64,000 bases of DNA from Aeromonas eucrenophila (lineage in GTDB: Bacteria > Pseudomonadota > Gammaproteobacteria > Enterobacterales > Aeromonadaceae): NCBI RefSeq assembly GCF_000819865.1, contig NZ_CDDF01000001.1, forward strand, positions 1 to 64,000, written 5' to 3'. A program made the translations under genes and the position numbers. Position 1 is the first letter of the stretch, and every line of letters starts with the position of its first letter. The notes beneath the pieces are model-generated. The model saw only the letters and a program-made list of their open reading frames with translations, made no database searches and was not told the origin of the DNA. Of this stretch, positions 37,205 through 46,900 are shown in pieces.

Positions 37205-39159
37205 GGCGCCTCCCAGGGTTGCAAGGGGATAGGCTGATGCGCACAGGCTTGCTGGTGCGCCGCCAGCAGCGGACGCCGTCCCAGCAGGCGCAGCGCGCCA
37301 CCGGCGGTCATCAAGAGGCCGCCGAACCAGATCCAGCGCACCAGCGGCTTGTGGTGCAGGCGCATGGCATAGGCATCCGGCCCCATCTTCTCCCCCAGCA
37401 CCACGTAGAGATCCCCAAAGAGCCCCCACTGGATGCCGGGTTCGTTCATGTTCATGGTGCGCACGCTGTAGTGGCGCCGCTCCGGCGTCAGCCTTGCGAT
37501 CTCTTTGCCCTCTTTGTGCACGCTGAGGGTGATGCGCTCGGCGGTGTAGTTGGGGCCGAGCAGCGGCTCGCTGCCCTCATAGCGAAACTCGTAGGCGCCG
37601 AGTCGGTAGGGATTGCCTGCGCTGAGCACGGTTCCTCCCTCCTGGCTATGGTGGCTCACCTGGGCGATGCCGAGGGCGCAGACCGCGACCCCGAGGTGGG
37701 CCAGCAGGCTGCCCATCCGGTTCACATCTCGCCATTGGGTTTTCAGTGGGAAGTTGAACAACAGGCTCGCCATCAGCCAGAGGCCGATCATATTGGCGAG
37801 AATGCCGCTCCAGCCAAGGCTGCCCTGCTCGCGATAGGCGAGGCTGAGCAGGCCGCCCCCCAGCAGGCCGAGTAGCGGTGGCAACAGGGCGCGGAGGCGG
37901 GAGACGGTGGCCAGCTGTTGCCAGCGCAGGCGCGGGATCTGGGTCATCAGGGCCATCAGCATCAGGGCCAGCGGTACGAAGATGGCGTTGAAGTAGGGGG
38001 CGCCGACCGACAGCGACCCCAGGTGCAGGGACTGGAACACCATGGGGTAGAAGGTGCCGAGCAGCACGCTGGCACAGGCCACGACCAGCAGCAGGATGGC
38101 GGCGCCGAGCAGCCCCTCCTTTGACCAGAAACCGAAGCGGGCATAAGGGGCGCGGGTATCGGCCCGCAGCGCGAACAGGGTCAAGGCCGTGGTCAGCAGC
38201 AGGCCGAGCAACAGCAACAGGGTGAGGCCGCGATTGGGATCCACCGCGAAGGCGTGGACCGAGGTGAGCACCCCGGAGCGCACCACGAAGGTGCCGAGCA
38301 GGCTCAGGGCGAAGGTGAAGATGGAGAGCAGCAAGACGCCGTGGCCGTAAGCGCCGCGCTTCTCGCAGACGACAAGGGCGTGCAAGAGCGCTGTGCCCAG
38401 CAGCCAGGGCAGCAGGGAGGCATTTTCCACCGGATCCCAGAACCACCAGCCGCCCCAGCCCAGTTCGTAATAGGCCCACCAGGAACCGAGCAGGATGCCG
38501 GCGGTGAGAAACACCCAGGAGCCCAGAGCCCAGGGGCGGCTCCAGTGCGCCACGGCGCCGTCCAGCCTGCCCGAATGCAACGCCGCCATGGCGAAGGCGA
38601 AGTTGACCGCGAAGCCCACGTAGCCGAGGTAGAGCAAAGGCGGGTGGATGATGAGGCCGATATCCTGCAGCATGGGATTGAGATCGCGCCCCTCCAGCGG
38701 CCCCGGGAAGGCGCGATCGAAGGGGCTGGAGAAGGCGAGGGTGTAGAGGCCAAACAGCCCCACGATCAGACCCATGATGGCGAGTACCCGCACCAGGATC
38801 AGCGAGTCGACCCGTCTGGAGCAGAGCGCGACCAGCGCCCCCCAGAGCGCCAGCGCGAACACGAAGAACAGCATGGATCCCTCGTGGCCACCCCAGACGG
38901 CCGCGAGTTTGAAGCCAAGGGGCAGGGCGCTGTTGGCGTGCTGGGCCACGTACACCAGGGTGAAGTCATCCCGGCCAAAACAGAGGGCGAGCAGCACCAG
39001 CGCGGCCCCGAGCAGGGCGGCGGTCAGCAGGGCAAGGGGGCGGGCGCAGTCCAGCAACGGGCGCGAGGCGAGCCGCAGGCCTAGCCAGGGCAGGGTGCCT
39101 TGCACCAGGGCGAGCAGGGTCGCCAACAACAGTGAGAGATAGCCGAGCTCAGCCAGCAC
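37201..39159 (-). CDS. nrfE: haem lyase NrfE (CcmF family)
   Basis: A 652-residue inner-membrane protein with about 15 helices, the CcmF/NrfE core of the haem-attachment complex. The tryptophan-rich haem-handling motif is seen as GWGGWWFWDPVENASLLPW near residue 230, with periplasmic histidines in IHPPLLYLGYVG and around GVLTSVHAFAVDPNRG. I chose the GTG at 39159, which is preceded by GGAGG at ideal distance. The ATG at 39180 would place the ribosome site inside the gene. A 240-base gap with two hairpins separates it from nrfD, and it is coupled to the CcmG-type gene by an ATGA overlap. Confidence 0.93.
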   Translation of the reverse strand: MLAELGYLSLLLATLLALVQGTLPWLGLRLASRPLLDCARPLALLTAALLGAALVLLALCFGRDDFTLVYVAQHANSALPLGFKLAAVWGGHEGSMLFFVFALALWGALVALCSRRVDSLILVRVLAIMGLIVGLFGLYTLAFSSPFDRAFPGPLEGRDLNPMLQDIGLIIHPPLLYLGYVGFAVNFAFAMAALHSGRLDGAVAHWSRPWALGSWVFLTAGILLGSWWAYYELGWGGWWFWDPVENASLLPWLLGTALLHALVVCEKRGAYGHGVLLLSIFTFALSLLGTFVVRSGVLTSVHAFAVDPNRGLTLLLLLGLLLTTALTLFALRADTRAPYARFGFWSKEGLLGAAILLLVVACASVLLGTFYPMVFQSLHLGSLSVGAPYFNAIFVPLALMLMALMTQIPRLRWQQLATVSRLRALLPPLLGLLGGGLLSLAYREQGSLGWSGILANMIGLWLMASLLFNFPLKTQWRDVNRMGSLLAHLGVAVCALGIAQVSHHSQEGGTVLSAGNPYRLGAYEFRYEGSEPLLGPNYTAERITLSVHKEGKEIARLTPERRHYSVRTMNMNEPGIQWGLFGDLYVVLGEKMGPDAYAMRLHHKPLVRWIWFGGLLMTAGGALRLLGRRPLLAAHQQACAHQPIPLQPWEAP

Positions 39160-39257
39160 ACAACCTCCAGTCCCAATCATTCGTTCATGTCATGCCACAG
39201 CGTCCGCACCGGGCGGGCGTTGGGGCATAACCAGAAAATCCAGACTCTCAACAACAG

Positions 39258-39291
39258 ACAAGCGCCAGCCGCCGTGGCGGCTGGCGCTTGT
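39258..39291. repeat. strong intercistronic hairpin in the nrf operon
   Basis: A perfect 16-bp inverted repeat (ACAAGCGCCAGCCGCC at 39258-39273, its complement at 39276-39291) with only two bases between the arms. There is no T-run, so it looks more like an RNA stability or processing element than a terminator. Confidence 0.75.
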
Positions 39292-39367
39292 GAGCCCTGC
39301 TTAGAGCCTGTCTACGACCTGTCGCGAGAGGCTGTCAGCAAGGTAAAGAGCAGCGTATGAGCCTTGA

Positions 39368-39392
39368 TCACGGCCTCGCAGTAAGGCCGTGA
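39368..39392. repeat. second hairpin after nrfD
   Basis: TCACGGCC (39368-39375) and GGCCGTGA (39385-39392) are separated by nine bases and lie just beyond the nrfD stop at 39401. It is followed by no T-run in either direction. Confidence 0.6.
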
Positions 39393-39400
39393 CCAGGTTC

Positions 39401-40354
39401 TTAAACTACCGTCATCTGGCCGGCATAGAGCACGAAATAGCGCAGCAGCAGTATGCCCACCAGGGTCAGGCTGCACACCAGCACCAGATGGCCGCTCTTC
39501 TGGCGCAAAGGCGCCGGAGTGAGCAGGGCGAGCAACTGCGGCAACAGCATGCCGATGCCCACCACGCCGACCCAGAACACCTGAGACCAGAAGCCGCCGC
39601 CGATGGCGGCCCACATGGCGACCTCCTTCTGGCCGCCACCGAAGTAGAGGCCGGTGAAGAAGCAGACCAGCAGCAGGATCTCAACCGCCAGCACCGGCCG
39701 CTCGAAGCGGTGCACGAAGTTCACCCCCTGGCTGTGGTGGTGCTCCTTGAAGAGCGTCACCGCCAGCAAGATGGTGGAGGCTATCCCCGAGCTGATGCCC
39801 GACACCAGGAACAGCACCGGCAGCACGGGGTTGTTGAGCAGCGGATAGGTCTTCAGCGCCGAGAGCAGGAAGCCGGTATAGGCCCCGAGCAGCACCGCCA
39901 GCAGCAGGAGCAGCGGCGCCAGCAGCCGCTCGATGCGGGCCAGCAGACCTATCAAGCCGTCAACGAAGGCGAACTTCTCCTTGAGGAAACGACCGCGCAG
40001 CCCCTCGATCTCGGCTCGAAACACCACCGCCAGCCAGGCGAACAGCACCGCCATGTAGAGCTGGAACAACATGACTCCCATCGACATCACGGAGTCGAAC
40101 TGGTAGTGGAACATCAGCTTCCAGAAGGTCCAGGGACGGGCCAGGTGGAAGATGAGGATCAAGAGCCCCAGCACCACGGAGAGCGGCGCCAACAGGGCGG
40201 TCGCCTTGATGATGCCGCTCTCGCTGCCGGCCCCTTTGCGGCGCAGCAACACCGACAGGGTGGTGGCCCCGGCGGAGATGCCGAGCAGGAACAGGTAGAT
40301 CGCGATGGGCCAGTCCCAAACCAGGGAAGGGAAGTGAAATGCGTCATACCACAT
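39401..40354 (-). CDS. nrfD: nitrite reductase membrane quinol oxidase subunit NrfD
   Basis: A 317-residue inner-membrane protein with about eight helices. It oxidises menaquinol and passes electrons to NrfC. It matches the NrfD/PsrC family, with the start WYDAFHFPSLVWDWPIAIYLFLLGISAG split here as AFHFPSLVWDW and PIAIYLFLLGISAG. The ATG at 40354 is preceded by GGAGGGA at good distance. ATGs at 40369 and 40360 lie on or before that site. A damaged copy of its first codons lies immediately upstream. Confidence 0.94.
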   Translation of the reverse strand: MWYDAFHFPSLVWDWPIAIYLFLLGISAGATTLSVLLRRKGAGSESGIIKATALLAPLSVVLGLLILIFHLARPWTFWKLMFHYQFDSVMSMGVMLFQLYMAVLFAWLAVVFRAEIEGLRGRFLKEKFAFVDGLIGLLARIERLLAPLLLLLAVLLGAYTGFLLSALKTYPLLNNPVLPVLFLVSGISSGIASTILLAVTLFKEHHHSQGVNFVHRFERPVLAVEILLLVCFFTGLYFGGGQKEVAMWAAIGGGFWSQVFWVGVVGIGMLLPQLLALLTPAPLRQKSGHLVLVCSLTLVGILLLRYFVLYAGQMTVV

Positions 40355-40448
40355 GGTCATTCCCTCCATCTGTTACTGCCGGGGTAGATGGCGATCGGAC
40401 AAATCCCCACACGAGGGAAGGGAAGTGAAATGCCTCTTGCATCGTCAT
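40344..40448 (-). pseudogene. partial tandem copy of the nrfD 5' end (34-codon reading frame)
   Basis: Reads MTMQEAFHFPSLVWGF for 16 codons and then diverges. The real nrfD reads MTMWYDAFHFPSLVWDW. At DNA level the similarity continues for about 65-70 bases: GATTTGTCCGATCGCCATCTACC in the copy, compared in pieces with GACTGGCCCATCGCGATCTACC, needs two single-base gaps. Those gaps break the frame. It begins with an ATGA overlap at the nrfC stop and its own stop overlaps the start of nrfD, so it may still couple translation of nrfC to nrfD. Confidence 0.75.
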
Positions 40449-41125
40449 GACGTTATCTCCCCTTTGGGCACGCGATACATCTTGGGCGAGGTACCGAGCA
40501 CCTGCTTGTAGCGATAGGTGGTCTCCTTCACCAGCCGCTTGGCGATCGGGCTCTGGGGATCGTCCAGGTTGCCGAACACCAGCGCCTTGGTGGGACAGGA
40601 CTCCACGCAGGCCGGCTCCTTGCCCTGGGCCAGGTTGGTCTTGCGGCAAAAATCGCACTTGTCCGCCACCCGGGTCACCGGGTTGATGAAGCGCACCTGA
40701 TAGGGGCAGGCGGCGAGACAGTACATGCAGCCGACGCACAGATCCGGGTCCACATCGACGATGCCGTCTTCGGCGCGGCGATGGGAGGCCCCGGTCGGAC
40801 AGACATGGACGCAGGGGGCATTGTCACAGTGCTGGCAGGACTTGCGAAAGAAGTGGTACTCGGCGTCGGGAAACTCGCCGATAGGGCCGGTGCGGAGGAT
40901 CTCGAGACGGGAGACCCCCTCCGGTACCTTGTTGACTTCCCGGCAGGCATCCATGCAGGCAGTGCAGCCGATGCAGGCCGTCTCGTCGTGCAGCATGCCG
41001 TAACGCACCCCGTCGATGGTCTGGCTGTGGGCGAGGGCGGCGGTGCCGGCGCGAGCAGGGCCCGTCATCATGATGAGGGCGCCCGCTCCCATGCCGGCCA
41101 TGAATTGACGGCGAGAGCAGCTCAT
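40445..41125 (-). CDS. nrfC: nitrite reductase iron-sulfur subunit NrfC
   Basis: A 226-residue periplasmic ferredoxin-like protein. A twin-arginine signal (SRRQFMAGMG) opens it. Four [4Fe-4S] cysteine groups follow: CIGCTACMDAC, then CQHCDNAPCVHVCP, CVGCMYCLAACP, and CDFC with CVESCP. It moves electrons from NrfD to NrfB. I used the ATG at 41125, which overlaps the nrfB stop as ATGA. The Tat motif lies five residues from this start, as expected. Confidence 0.95.
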   Translation of the reverse strand: MSCSRRQFMAGMGAGALIMMTGPARAGTAALAHSQTIDGVRYGMLHDETACIGCTACMDACREVNKVPEGVSRLEILRTGPIGEFPDAEYHFFRKSCQHCDNAPCVHVCPTGASHRRAEDGIVDVDPDLCVGCMYCLAACPYQVRFINPVTRVADKCDFCRKTNLAQGKEPACVESCPTKALVFGNLDDPQSPIAKRLVKETTYRYKQVLGTSPKMYRVPKGEITS

Positions 41126-41715
41126 GGCGCCTCCTTGTCCTGGGCGGTGGTCTTGGCCTTGATGGCCTCGTGCTGCTTGCTGTGGCAATCGACGCACAAC
41201 TTGATGCGGGATTGCGCCGGGATCCCCACCATGGGCTCCTTGGCCGGGTGCAACTGGTGGCAACTGGTGCAAGTGAGTTTGGTCATGTGCACGTCGTGGG
41301 CCCAGAGCGCCTCGCGCAGGGGCTTGGGTTCGTGACAGCTCATGCAGACGCTGTTCTGCTCGGCGATAGGATAGCCATCCTTGCCTTGCGGCTGGTTGAA
41401 GCTGTCGCTAAAGCGCATCACGTCCTTGACCCCTTCCCGGTGTTGCAGGGAGGGCTGGCCGTGGCAGTTGGTGCAGGTCACCGGCGCCAGGTTGTTGGGA
41501 TTGGTCGCCTTGGCATGCTGGCCGTGCATGCCCTCTTTCTGCTCCTTGTGGCAGTCGGTGCAGGCCTTGTCGGCGCTGCGCAAGAACTCTACCTCGTGGG
41601 GGGCGGGCATGGCGGTCGGCGCGGCTGTCTGATCCGCGGCCTGGCCCTGCACGCTGGTCAGCAGCATGGCGGCCATCAGCATCAGTCGTAAGAAATCCAT
41701 CGTTAAATCACCCAT
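41122..41715 (-). CDS. nrfB: pentahaem cytochrome c NrfB
   Basis: A 197-residue periplasmic electron carrier. A signal peptide ends near residue 28 (SVQGQA). Five CxxCH haem sites are visible: CTDCH, CTNCH, CMSCH, CTSCH and CVDCH, the number expected for NrfB. It delivers electrons from NrfC to NrfA. The start at 41715 has GGAGG six bases upstream. It follows nrfA after 47 bases. Confidence 0.95.
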   Translation of the reverse strand: MGDLTMDFLRLMLMAAMLLTSVQGQAADQTAAPTAMPAPHEVEFLRSADKACTDCHKEQKEGMHGQHAKATNPNNLAPVTCTNCHGQPSLQHREGVKDVMRFSDSFNQPQGKDGYPIAEQNSVCMSCHEPKPLREALWAHDVHMTKLTCTSCHQLHPAKEPMVGIPAQSRIKLCVDCHSKQHEAIKAKTTAQDKEAP

Positions 41716-41762
41716 AGGAAGCCTCCATTCGGCGGCGGGCCCGAGGGGGCCCGCCGGCCTCG

Positions 41763-43202
41763 TCATTGTGCGAGCCGTCCGGCCGCTTTGGCCTCGGCTT
41801 CCCAGGCGGGGACAGTGGTCTTGAGGAACTGGGCCTTGTCGCTGCTCATCTGCTTCATGTCCATGCCAAGCGCGGCCTGGGCCTTCTCCTTGCTGGAGAT
41901 GTCAGGAATGGCGATCTCGTGGCTGATCCCCTTGGCGGCCAGCAGGCGAGCCAGCTTGGTGCGGGCGTCGGCTGCTTTGTCCAGGGCGCTGCCCAGCATC
42001 CTCAAAGCCACTTCCGGGGCATGAGCCTGCACCCCGTGGGAGGCGATGGAGAAGTCCCAGCGCCATTGGGCGTGGCGGATGTCTTGCAGGATGTCCTTCA
42101 TCTCGGCTTCGGTGGCGCCGGCATCCCAGGCCGCCTTGGCCTCGAAGTGGGCGTGCACCAGTTGCTTCTCGACCTTGAGCTTGATCTCGGTGATCGCCTC
42201 CTTGCGCTGGTGGACGACGTCTTGCAGCATCTCCTTGCTCTGGGTGTGGCAGTTGCGGCAGGTCTGCTCGAAGCGATCGAAGGGGTTGCCGACCTTGTGA
42301 TCCGTGTAGACCTTGCCCTGTTCGTTCTGCACCTTGGGCATGTGGCAATCGACGCAGGCGACGTTGTTCTGGCCATGAATGCCGGCGCGCCAGGTTTCAT
42401 ATTCCGGATGCTGGGCCTTGAGCATGGGGGCCTTGGAGAGGGCATGAGTCCAGTCGGCGAAGCCCACTTCGTCGTAGTACTCCTCCATCTGCTCGACCTT
42501 GGTGCCCTTGTCCCAGGGGAATTTCACCGCCTTGGTGGGGCCGTTGAAGTAGTACTCAACGTGGCACTGGCCGCAGACCTGGGATTGCTGATCGAAGCGA
42601 CCCTGTTCCTTGAACGGCTTGTGGATGGCGTTCATGGCTCTGTCCGCATAGGGGCGGGAGAGCTGCAGGGCGGGTTTGCCCTCCTTGAACTCCTTGGAGG
42701 CGGTGTCATGACAGTCGGCGCAGCCGATGGCGTTGACGATCTCGGGGCCACCCTTGGCCCACATCCCCTTGAAGTAGCCATCTTCGCCCTTCTCATCGAT
42801 GACGCGGGCGACGTCCGGACCTTTACAGCTCCAGCAGGCCATGGGCAGGGGACCATCTTCGGCGGTCTTGGGGGCGCCGGTGCGCAGGCTTTCCCGCACG
42901 TCGGTCAGGGCGTAGAAGTGGCCGCGCGGCTTGTTGTAATCCTTGGAGAAGGGGTAGCCGGCCCAGAGCACCACCATCTGCGGATCTTCCGCCAGGGCGT
43001 CGGTGCGCTCGCGGCTTTCGCTGGTCGACTTCCAGCTGTCGAACTGATCGACGTGATCCTTGGCGAACAGCTCGTTGCGCGCCTCGAATTTGCCCTTGGG
43101 GGCGGCCTCATCGGCCTGTGCCCAACTGCTGCCCAACAGGGCCGTCAATAGCAGGGCGGCGAAGCCCAGCCTGGATGGTTTGTTGTGTGAACCCACGATC
43201 AT
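41763..43202 (-). CDS. nrfA: ammonia-forming cytochrome c nitrite reductase
   Basis: A 479-residue periplasmic pentahaem enzyme that reduces nitrite to ammonium with six electrons. A signal peptide ends near residue 30 (SSWAQA). The catalytic haem site is the unusual CWSCK (C123, C126, K127). Four normal CxxCH sites follow: CADCH, CGQCH, CVDCH and CRNCH. The catalytic-site histidine and the calcium-site region ([11 protein letters not shown]) are present. The start is the ATG at 43202; a GTG two codons downstream fits the ribosome-site spacing somewhat better. It is the first gene of the nrf operon, with an FNR-like site about 190 bases upstream. Confidence 0.97.
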   Translation of the reverse strand: MIVGSHNKPSRLGFAALLLTALLGSSWAQADEAAPKGKFEARNELFAKDHVDQFDSWKSTSESRERTDALAEDPQMVVLWAGYPFSKDYNKPRGHFYALTDVRESLRTGAPKTAEDGPLPMACWSCKGPDVARVIDEKGEDGYFKGMWAKGGPEIVNAIGCADCHDTASKEFKEGKPALQLSRPYADRAMNAIHKPFKEQGRFDQQSQVCGQCHVEYYFNGPTKAVKFPWDKGTKVEQMEEYYDEVGFADWTHALSKAPMLKAQHPEYETWRAGIHGQNNVACVDCHMPKVQNEQGKVYTDHKVGNPFDRFEQTCRNCHTQSKEMLQDVVHQRKEAITEIKLKVEKQLVHAHFEAKAAWDAGATEAEMKDILQDIRHAQWRWDFSIASHGVQAHAPEVALRMLGSALDKAADARTKLARLLAAKGISHEIAIPDISSKEKAQAALGMDMKQMSSDKAQFLKTTVPAWEAEAKAAGRLAQ

Positions 43203-43347
43203 CACTCCCAGATAAATGTCCTTGCGGGGCCTGACCCTTCCATCTTGGTGCGTGGATATCAGTGCCCGTCGTCGACGGGCATGGCAGGCCGATTAATTTT
43301 TATTGGTGCATAAAGAATGCTTTTTATGCGATTGCTCAGGGAGATAT

Positions 43348-43360
43348 TACCAAATAGGTA
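43348..43360. promoter_or_regulatory. TACC/GGTA inverted repeat, possible NarP/NarL-related site
   Basis: TACCAAATAGGTA is a perfect 13-bp inverted repeat upstream of nrfA. NarL/NarP half-sites begin TACC, but the usual spacing is 7-2-7, which this is not, so the assignment is weak. Confidence 0.35.
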
Positions 43361-43389
43361 AAATGGATAATTATTTATCGCGACGGGGA

Positions 43390-43403
43390 TTGCGCTAGAT
43401 CAA
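43390..43403. promoter_or_regulatory. FNR-like site upstream of nrfA
   Basis: TTGCGCTAGATCAA matches the FNR consensus TTGAT-N4-ATCAA at 8 of 10 defined positions. It lies 187 bases upstream of nrfA, an operon that FNR activates in other bacteria. Confidence 0.55.
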
Positions 43404-43942
43404 TTGCCAGCGAACTCAAATGTGAAAAGTGAGATCCAGGTTTAATTATTTAATGCTATTGCGAGCTTAGTGAGAATGACTGCAGCCGGAGAAGGCCCCT
43501 CCGTGTGAGCAGAGAAGCCAAAGGCAGGGACAAGATCACCGGGCTGGAGGCGCAAGGAGTGGCATTGCCTGCGCGGGAGGCGACGGTGAATGAACGAATG
43601 AAAATTCATTTTTCTCGCGACCGGGTCCAGCCGGAAAAGCCCATGGTGAAATTGCCCAGGCCAGGTTTGGCAGGGCTCGAGGTCAAAAGTTGTCGCATCA
43701 AGGGGTGCCAAGAGGCGCATCTCGGCAACGGTTTGAAATATTTGAACGGAAATCTTGCGGTAATCCCGAAGAGCTAACGTTTTCCTGAATTAAATAGGAC
43801 ATTTCACCCTATATTCTTTCGATATTTTCGAAAATGTCGAAGGGATATATGCCAATCGAGGCGGTAAAATAACCGCCTATCACGGTGACTCCCATATCTG
43901 TTAACTAGGTTGAGGAGTCAGTGTTTACCCGTTGGAGGAAGT
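43404..43942. other. long leader region upstream of the adhesin gene
   Basis: About 540 bases without a supported gene. Frames of about 90 codons on both strands have no ribosome site and no family resemblance. A hairpin (GGCGGT, AAAAT, ACCGCC) lies at about 43860-43876, and TCGATATTTTCGAAAATGTCGA-like symmetry is seen near 43820-43841. I looked for a c-di-GMP riboswitch pattern and did not find one. Confidence 0.5.
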
Positions 43943-46900
43943 ATGGCTGAGCTGCGAATCGAAAAACCGACCCTGATCACTGAACTGGAGGGTGCGGTGT
44001 TTGTCATGGATGCCGACGGCTCCTTGCACCGTGCGGTGGTGGGCATGCAGCTGCAGCCTGGCGAGCGCCTGCTCGCCGACTCCGATGGGCGCTTCGAGTT
44101 GGCCGATCCGGCCGATGAAGCCAATGCCTCAGACAGGCTCGAGCTGGCTCAGTTGCAGCCAGATCCCCAGCAGCTCGATCCCGAGCTCGCCAGCCTGCAG
44201 GAGGCCATCCGTCAGGGCGCCGACCCGACCGAGCTGTTTGCAGAGACGGCCGCCGGTAATCCGGGCGCGGGCACTGCAGGCGGTGTGGTCGGCTCCAGCG
44301 TCGGCGGTTTCGTGGTGGTGGATCTCAACAACGACTTCACCCTGGTGGAGGCGGGCTTTGACACCGACCACCAAGCTTCCCTTCAGGGCAATGACGAGCC
44401 CTATGTCGAAGATCAGGATCAGCAGGCCTATATCACCATCACCGAGCCCCAGACCCTCGACAACATCATCAATGCCGATGAGGCGGCCGGGGTCATCATT
44501 CGCGGCACAGTGCAAGATGTGGAAGTCGGCCAGACGGTGACCGTCACCCTGACCGATCAGGACGGCAACCGCCTCACCACCACCACAGTGGTGCTGCCCG
44601 GCTTCGTCTGGGAGGCCAATTTCGGTGACGTCACCGGCAAGCTGGTGGATGGCCCCCTCACTATTCAGGCCGATACCCAGGATGCGGCCGGCAACAGAGC
44701 CAGCGATCTCGGCCAGACCCTGCTCGATACCATCACCAGCATCACCCTCGACCTTTCCGATGAGAGCGACACCGGGGCCAGCCAGGTGGACGACTTGACC
44801 TGCGACACCACGCCGCTGCTGCAGGGAAAGGGGGAACCCGGTGCCACCGTGACCCTGAGTCTCGGCGGTGCCGTGCTGGCGGTGCTCACCGTCGATGGCA
44901 ACGGCAACTGGCAGTACCAGATCCCGAGCGACATGGCGGACGGAGCCTATGATTTTCGCGTGGACTCCGTGGACATCGCCGGCAACCGCGCCAGCGATAC
45001 CCTGACGGTCACCGTCGACACCAAGGCCGGCATCGACATCGACGATCTCGATACCAACCGCATTCTGGGTCATGACAATGTCACTTTGAGTGGCACCAGT
45101 ACCCAGGTCGAAGCGGGCCAGAGCGTCATCGTCACCCTCATCGGCCAGAATGGCCAGACCCTTTACAGCGGCACCGCCCTGGTGGGCAGCGACGGTCGCT
45201 GGCAGCTCAGTGGCCTGGATCTCTCCACCATCTCCGGCCCCTACGAGGTGCGCGCCGAGGTGACCGATCTCGCGGGCAACCGGGTGAGCGACGGGGCACC
45301 CCTCATCGGCCAGAGCGATGTGCTGACCCTGTCCGAAGCCGACTTGGTCAAGGGGCCCGTCAGCGCCACCGGTTCCCTGCATACCGGTGCCGGCATGGAT
45401 GGCAACCTGCAGGTCAGCTTCGGGGCCGATCAGAGCGCCCTCGAGCAACTCGGCCTCAGCAGTCATGGCTCGGCGCTCAGCTATCAGATCAGCGGCCAGA
45501 CCCTCAGTGCCAGCGCAGGCGGCATCACAGTCTTCACCCTGACGCTCTCCAACGACGGCAGCTATCGCATCGTCTGGAACCAGAGCCTGGATCACGGCCA
45601 GGACAGCCTGAGCCTGCCGTTCTCGCTGGAGTATCGCGACAGCGACGGGGATCTGGTGCACGCCAATCTCAACGTCAATCTGGTGGACAGCACGCCGCCT
45701 GGCTTCGTTCTCTCACCTATCACCCTCACCGAGGATGCCTTTACCAACGCCAGGGTCGTGGTGGGCCAGAGCAACTTCGTGGTGGGTCACCAGGCCGATC
45801 CCCTGCTGGCGGACTCCGTCGCCTTCGCGGATCAGGCCAATACCCTGGCTCGCCTCAACGGCAGCGGGCTCAGCAGCGACGGTCATGTGCTGACCTTCGA
45901 ATTCACTGGCGATCGCCTGCTTACCGGTTTTTATCTTGATGATCAGGGCAAGCGGGTCGAGGTGATCAAGGCCGAGCTGAGCGCCAGCCAATCTGGCAGC
46001 GACATCGACGGCAATGTCACCGTCTCCCTCAATGGGCCCCTGGATCATCAGGGCAGTGACAACCTTTCCCTGGGGCTCACCGTCTCGGCCAAGGAGATCG
46101 ACGGTGATGAGACCCGCGCCGATCTGGTGGTCTCCATCAACGACGGCACGGATCCCAGCCTCGGCATCGACGGCGGCATCAGCCTGCAGGAAGGGGCTGC
46201 GGGCCAGACAATGGATGGCCAACTGCCGGTCAATGTGGGCAGCGACCGCCTGGTGTCCCTCAACTTCGAGGCGAGCCAGCCCGGCCTCGACGGTCTCACC
46301 AGCGGCGGTAAAGCCACTAGTTATCAGGTCAATGGCAACCAGATCACCCTGCTCGATGCCGCTGGCAAGGTCATTTTGACTGTTACTCTGGACCTGGACG
46401 GCAAGTACCATCTGCAGCTCGACGGCGTGCTGGATCAGCCGCTGGACAGCAACAGCGTCAACCTGGGCCTGCAGGTGCAGGGCACCGATTTTGATGGGGA
46501 CCAGAGCAACCTCGGCACCCTGAATATCGCCATCACCGACGGCGCCCTGCCGAGCGTGGATGCGGTCACTTTGAACCTGGTGGAAGACAGCGACTGGAGC
46601 GCCGCTCAGAGCCTCTCCGGGGATCTCAACATCACCGCCGGCACGGATCCCCTGGTCAACATCAGCTTCGATGCCAGCCAGCCTGGCCTGCAGGGGCTCA
46701 CCAGCGGTGGCCAGCCGGTCGTGATCAGCGTCAGTGGCAACAGCATCAGCGGCACCGTCAACGGCCAGAACGTTTTCACCCTCACGCTTGATCAGAGAGG
46801 CCACTACGTCTTCACCCTCAACCAGCCGCTGGGTCAGGGCAGTGCCGATAGCCTGCTCAAGGCGGGCTTCACCCTCACCGACAGCGATGGGGACAAGGTA

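Noticed and set aside
43505-43777. 90-codon rightward frame upstream of the adhesin
   Set aside because: No ribosome site and no recognisable features. It could be real but is not supported.
43404-43942. Cyclic-di-GMP (GEMM) riboswitch upstream of the adhesin
   Set aside because: I looked on both strands for the conserved core and tetraloop-receptor pattern and did not find them.
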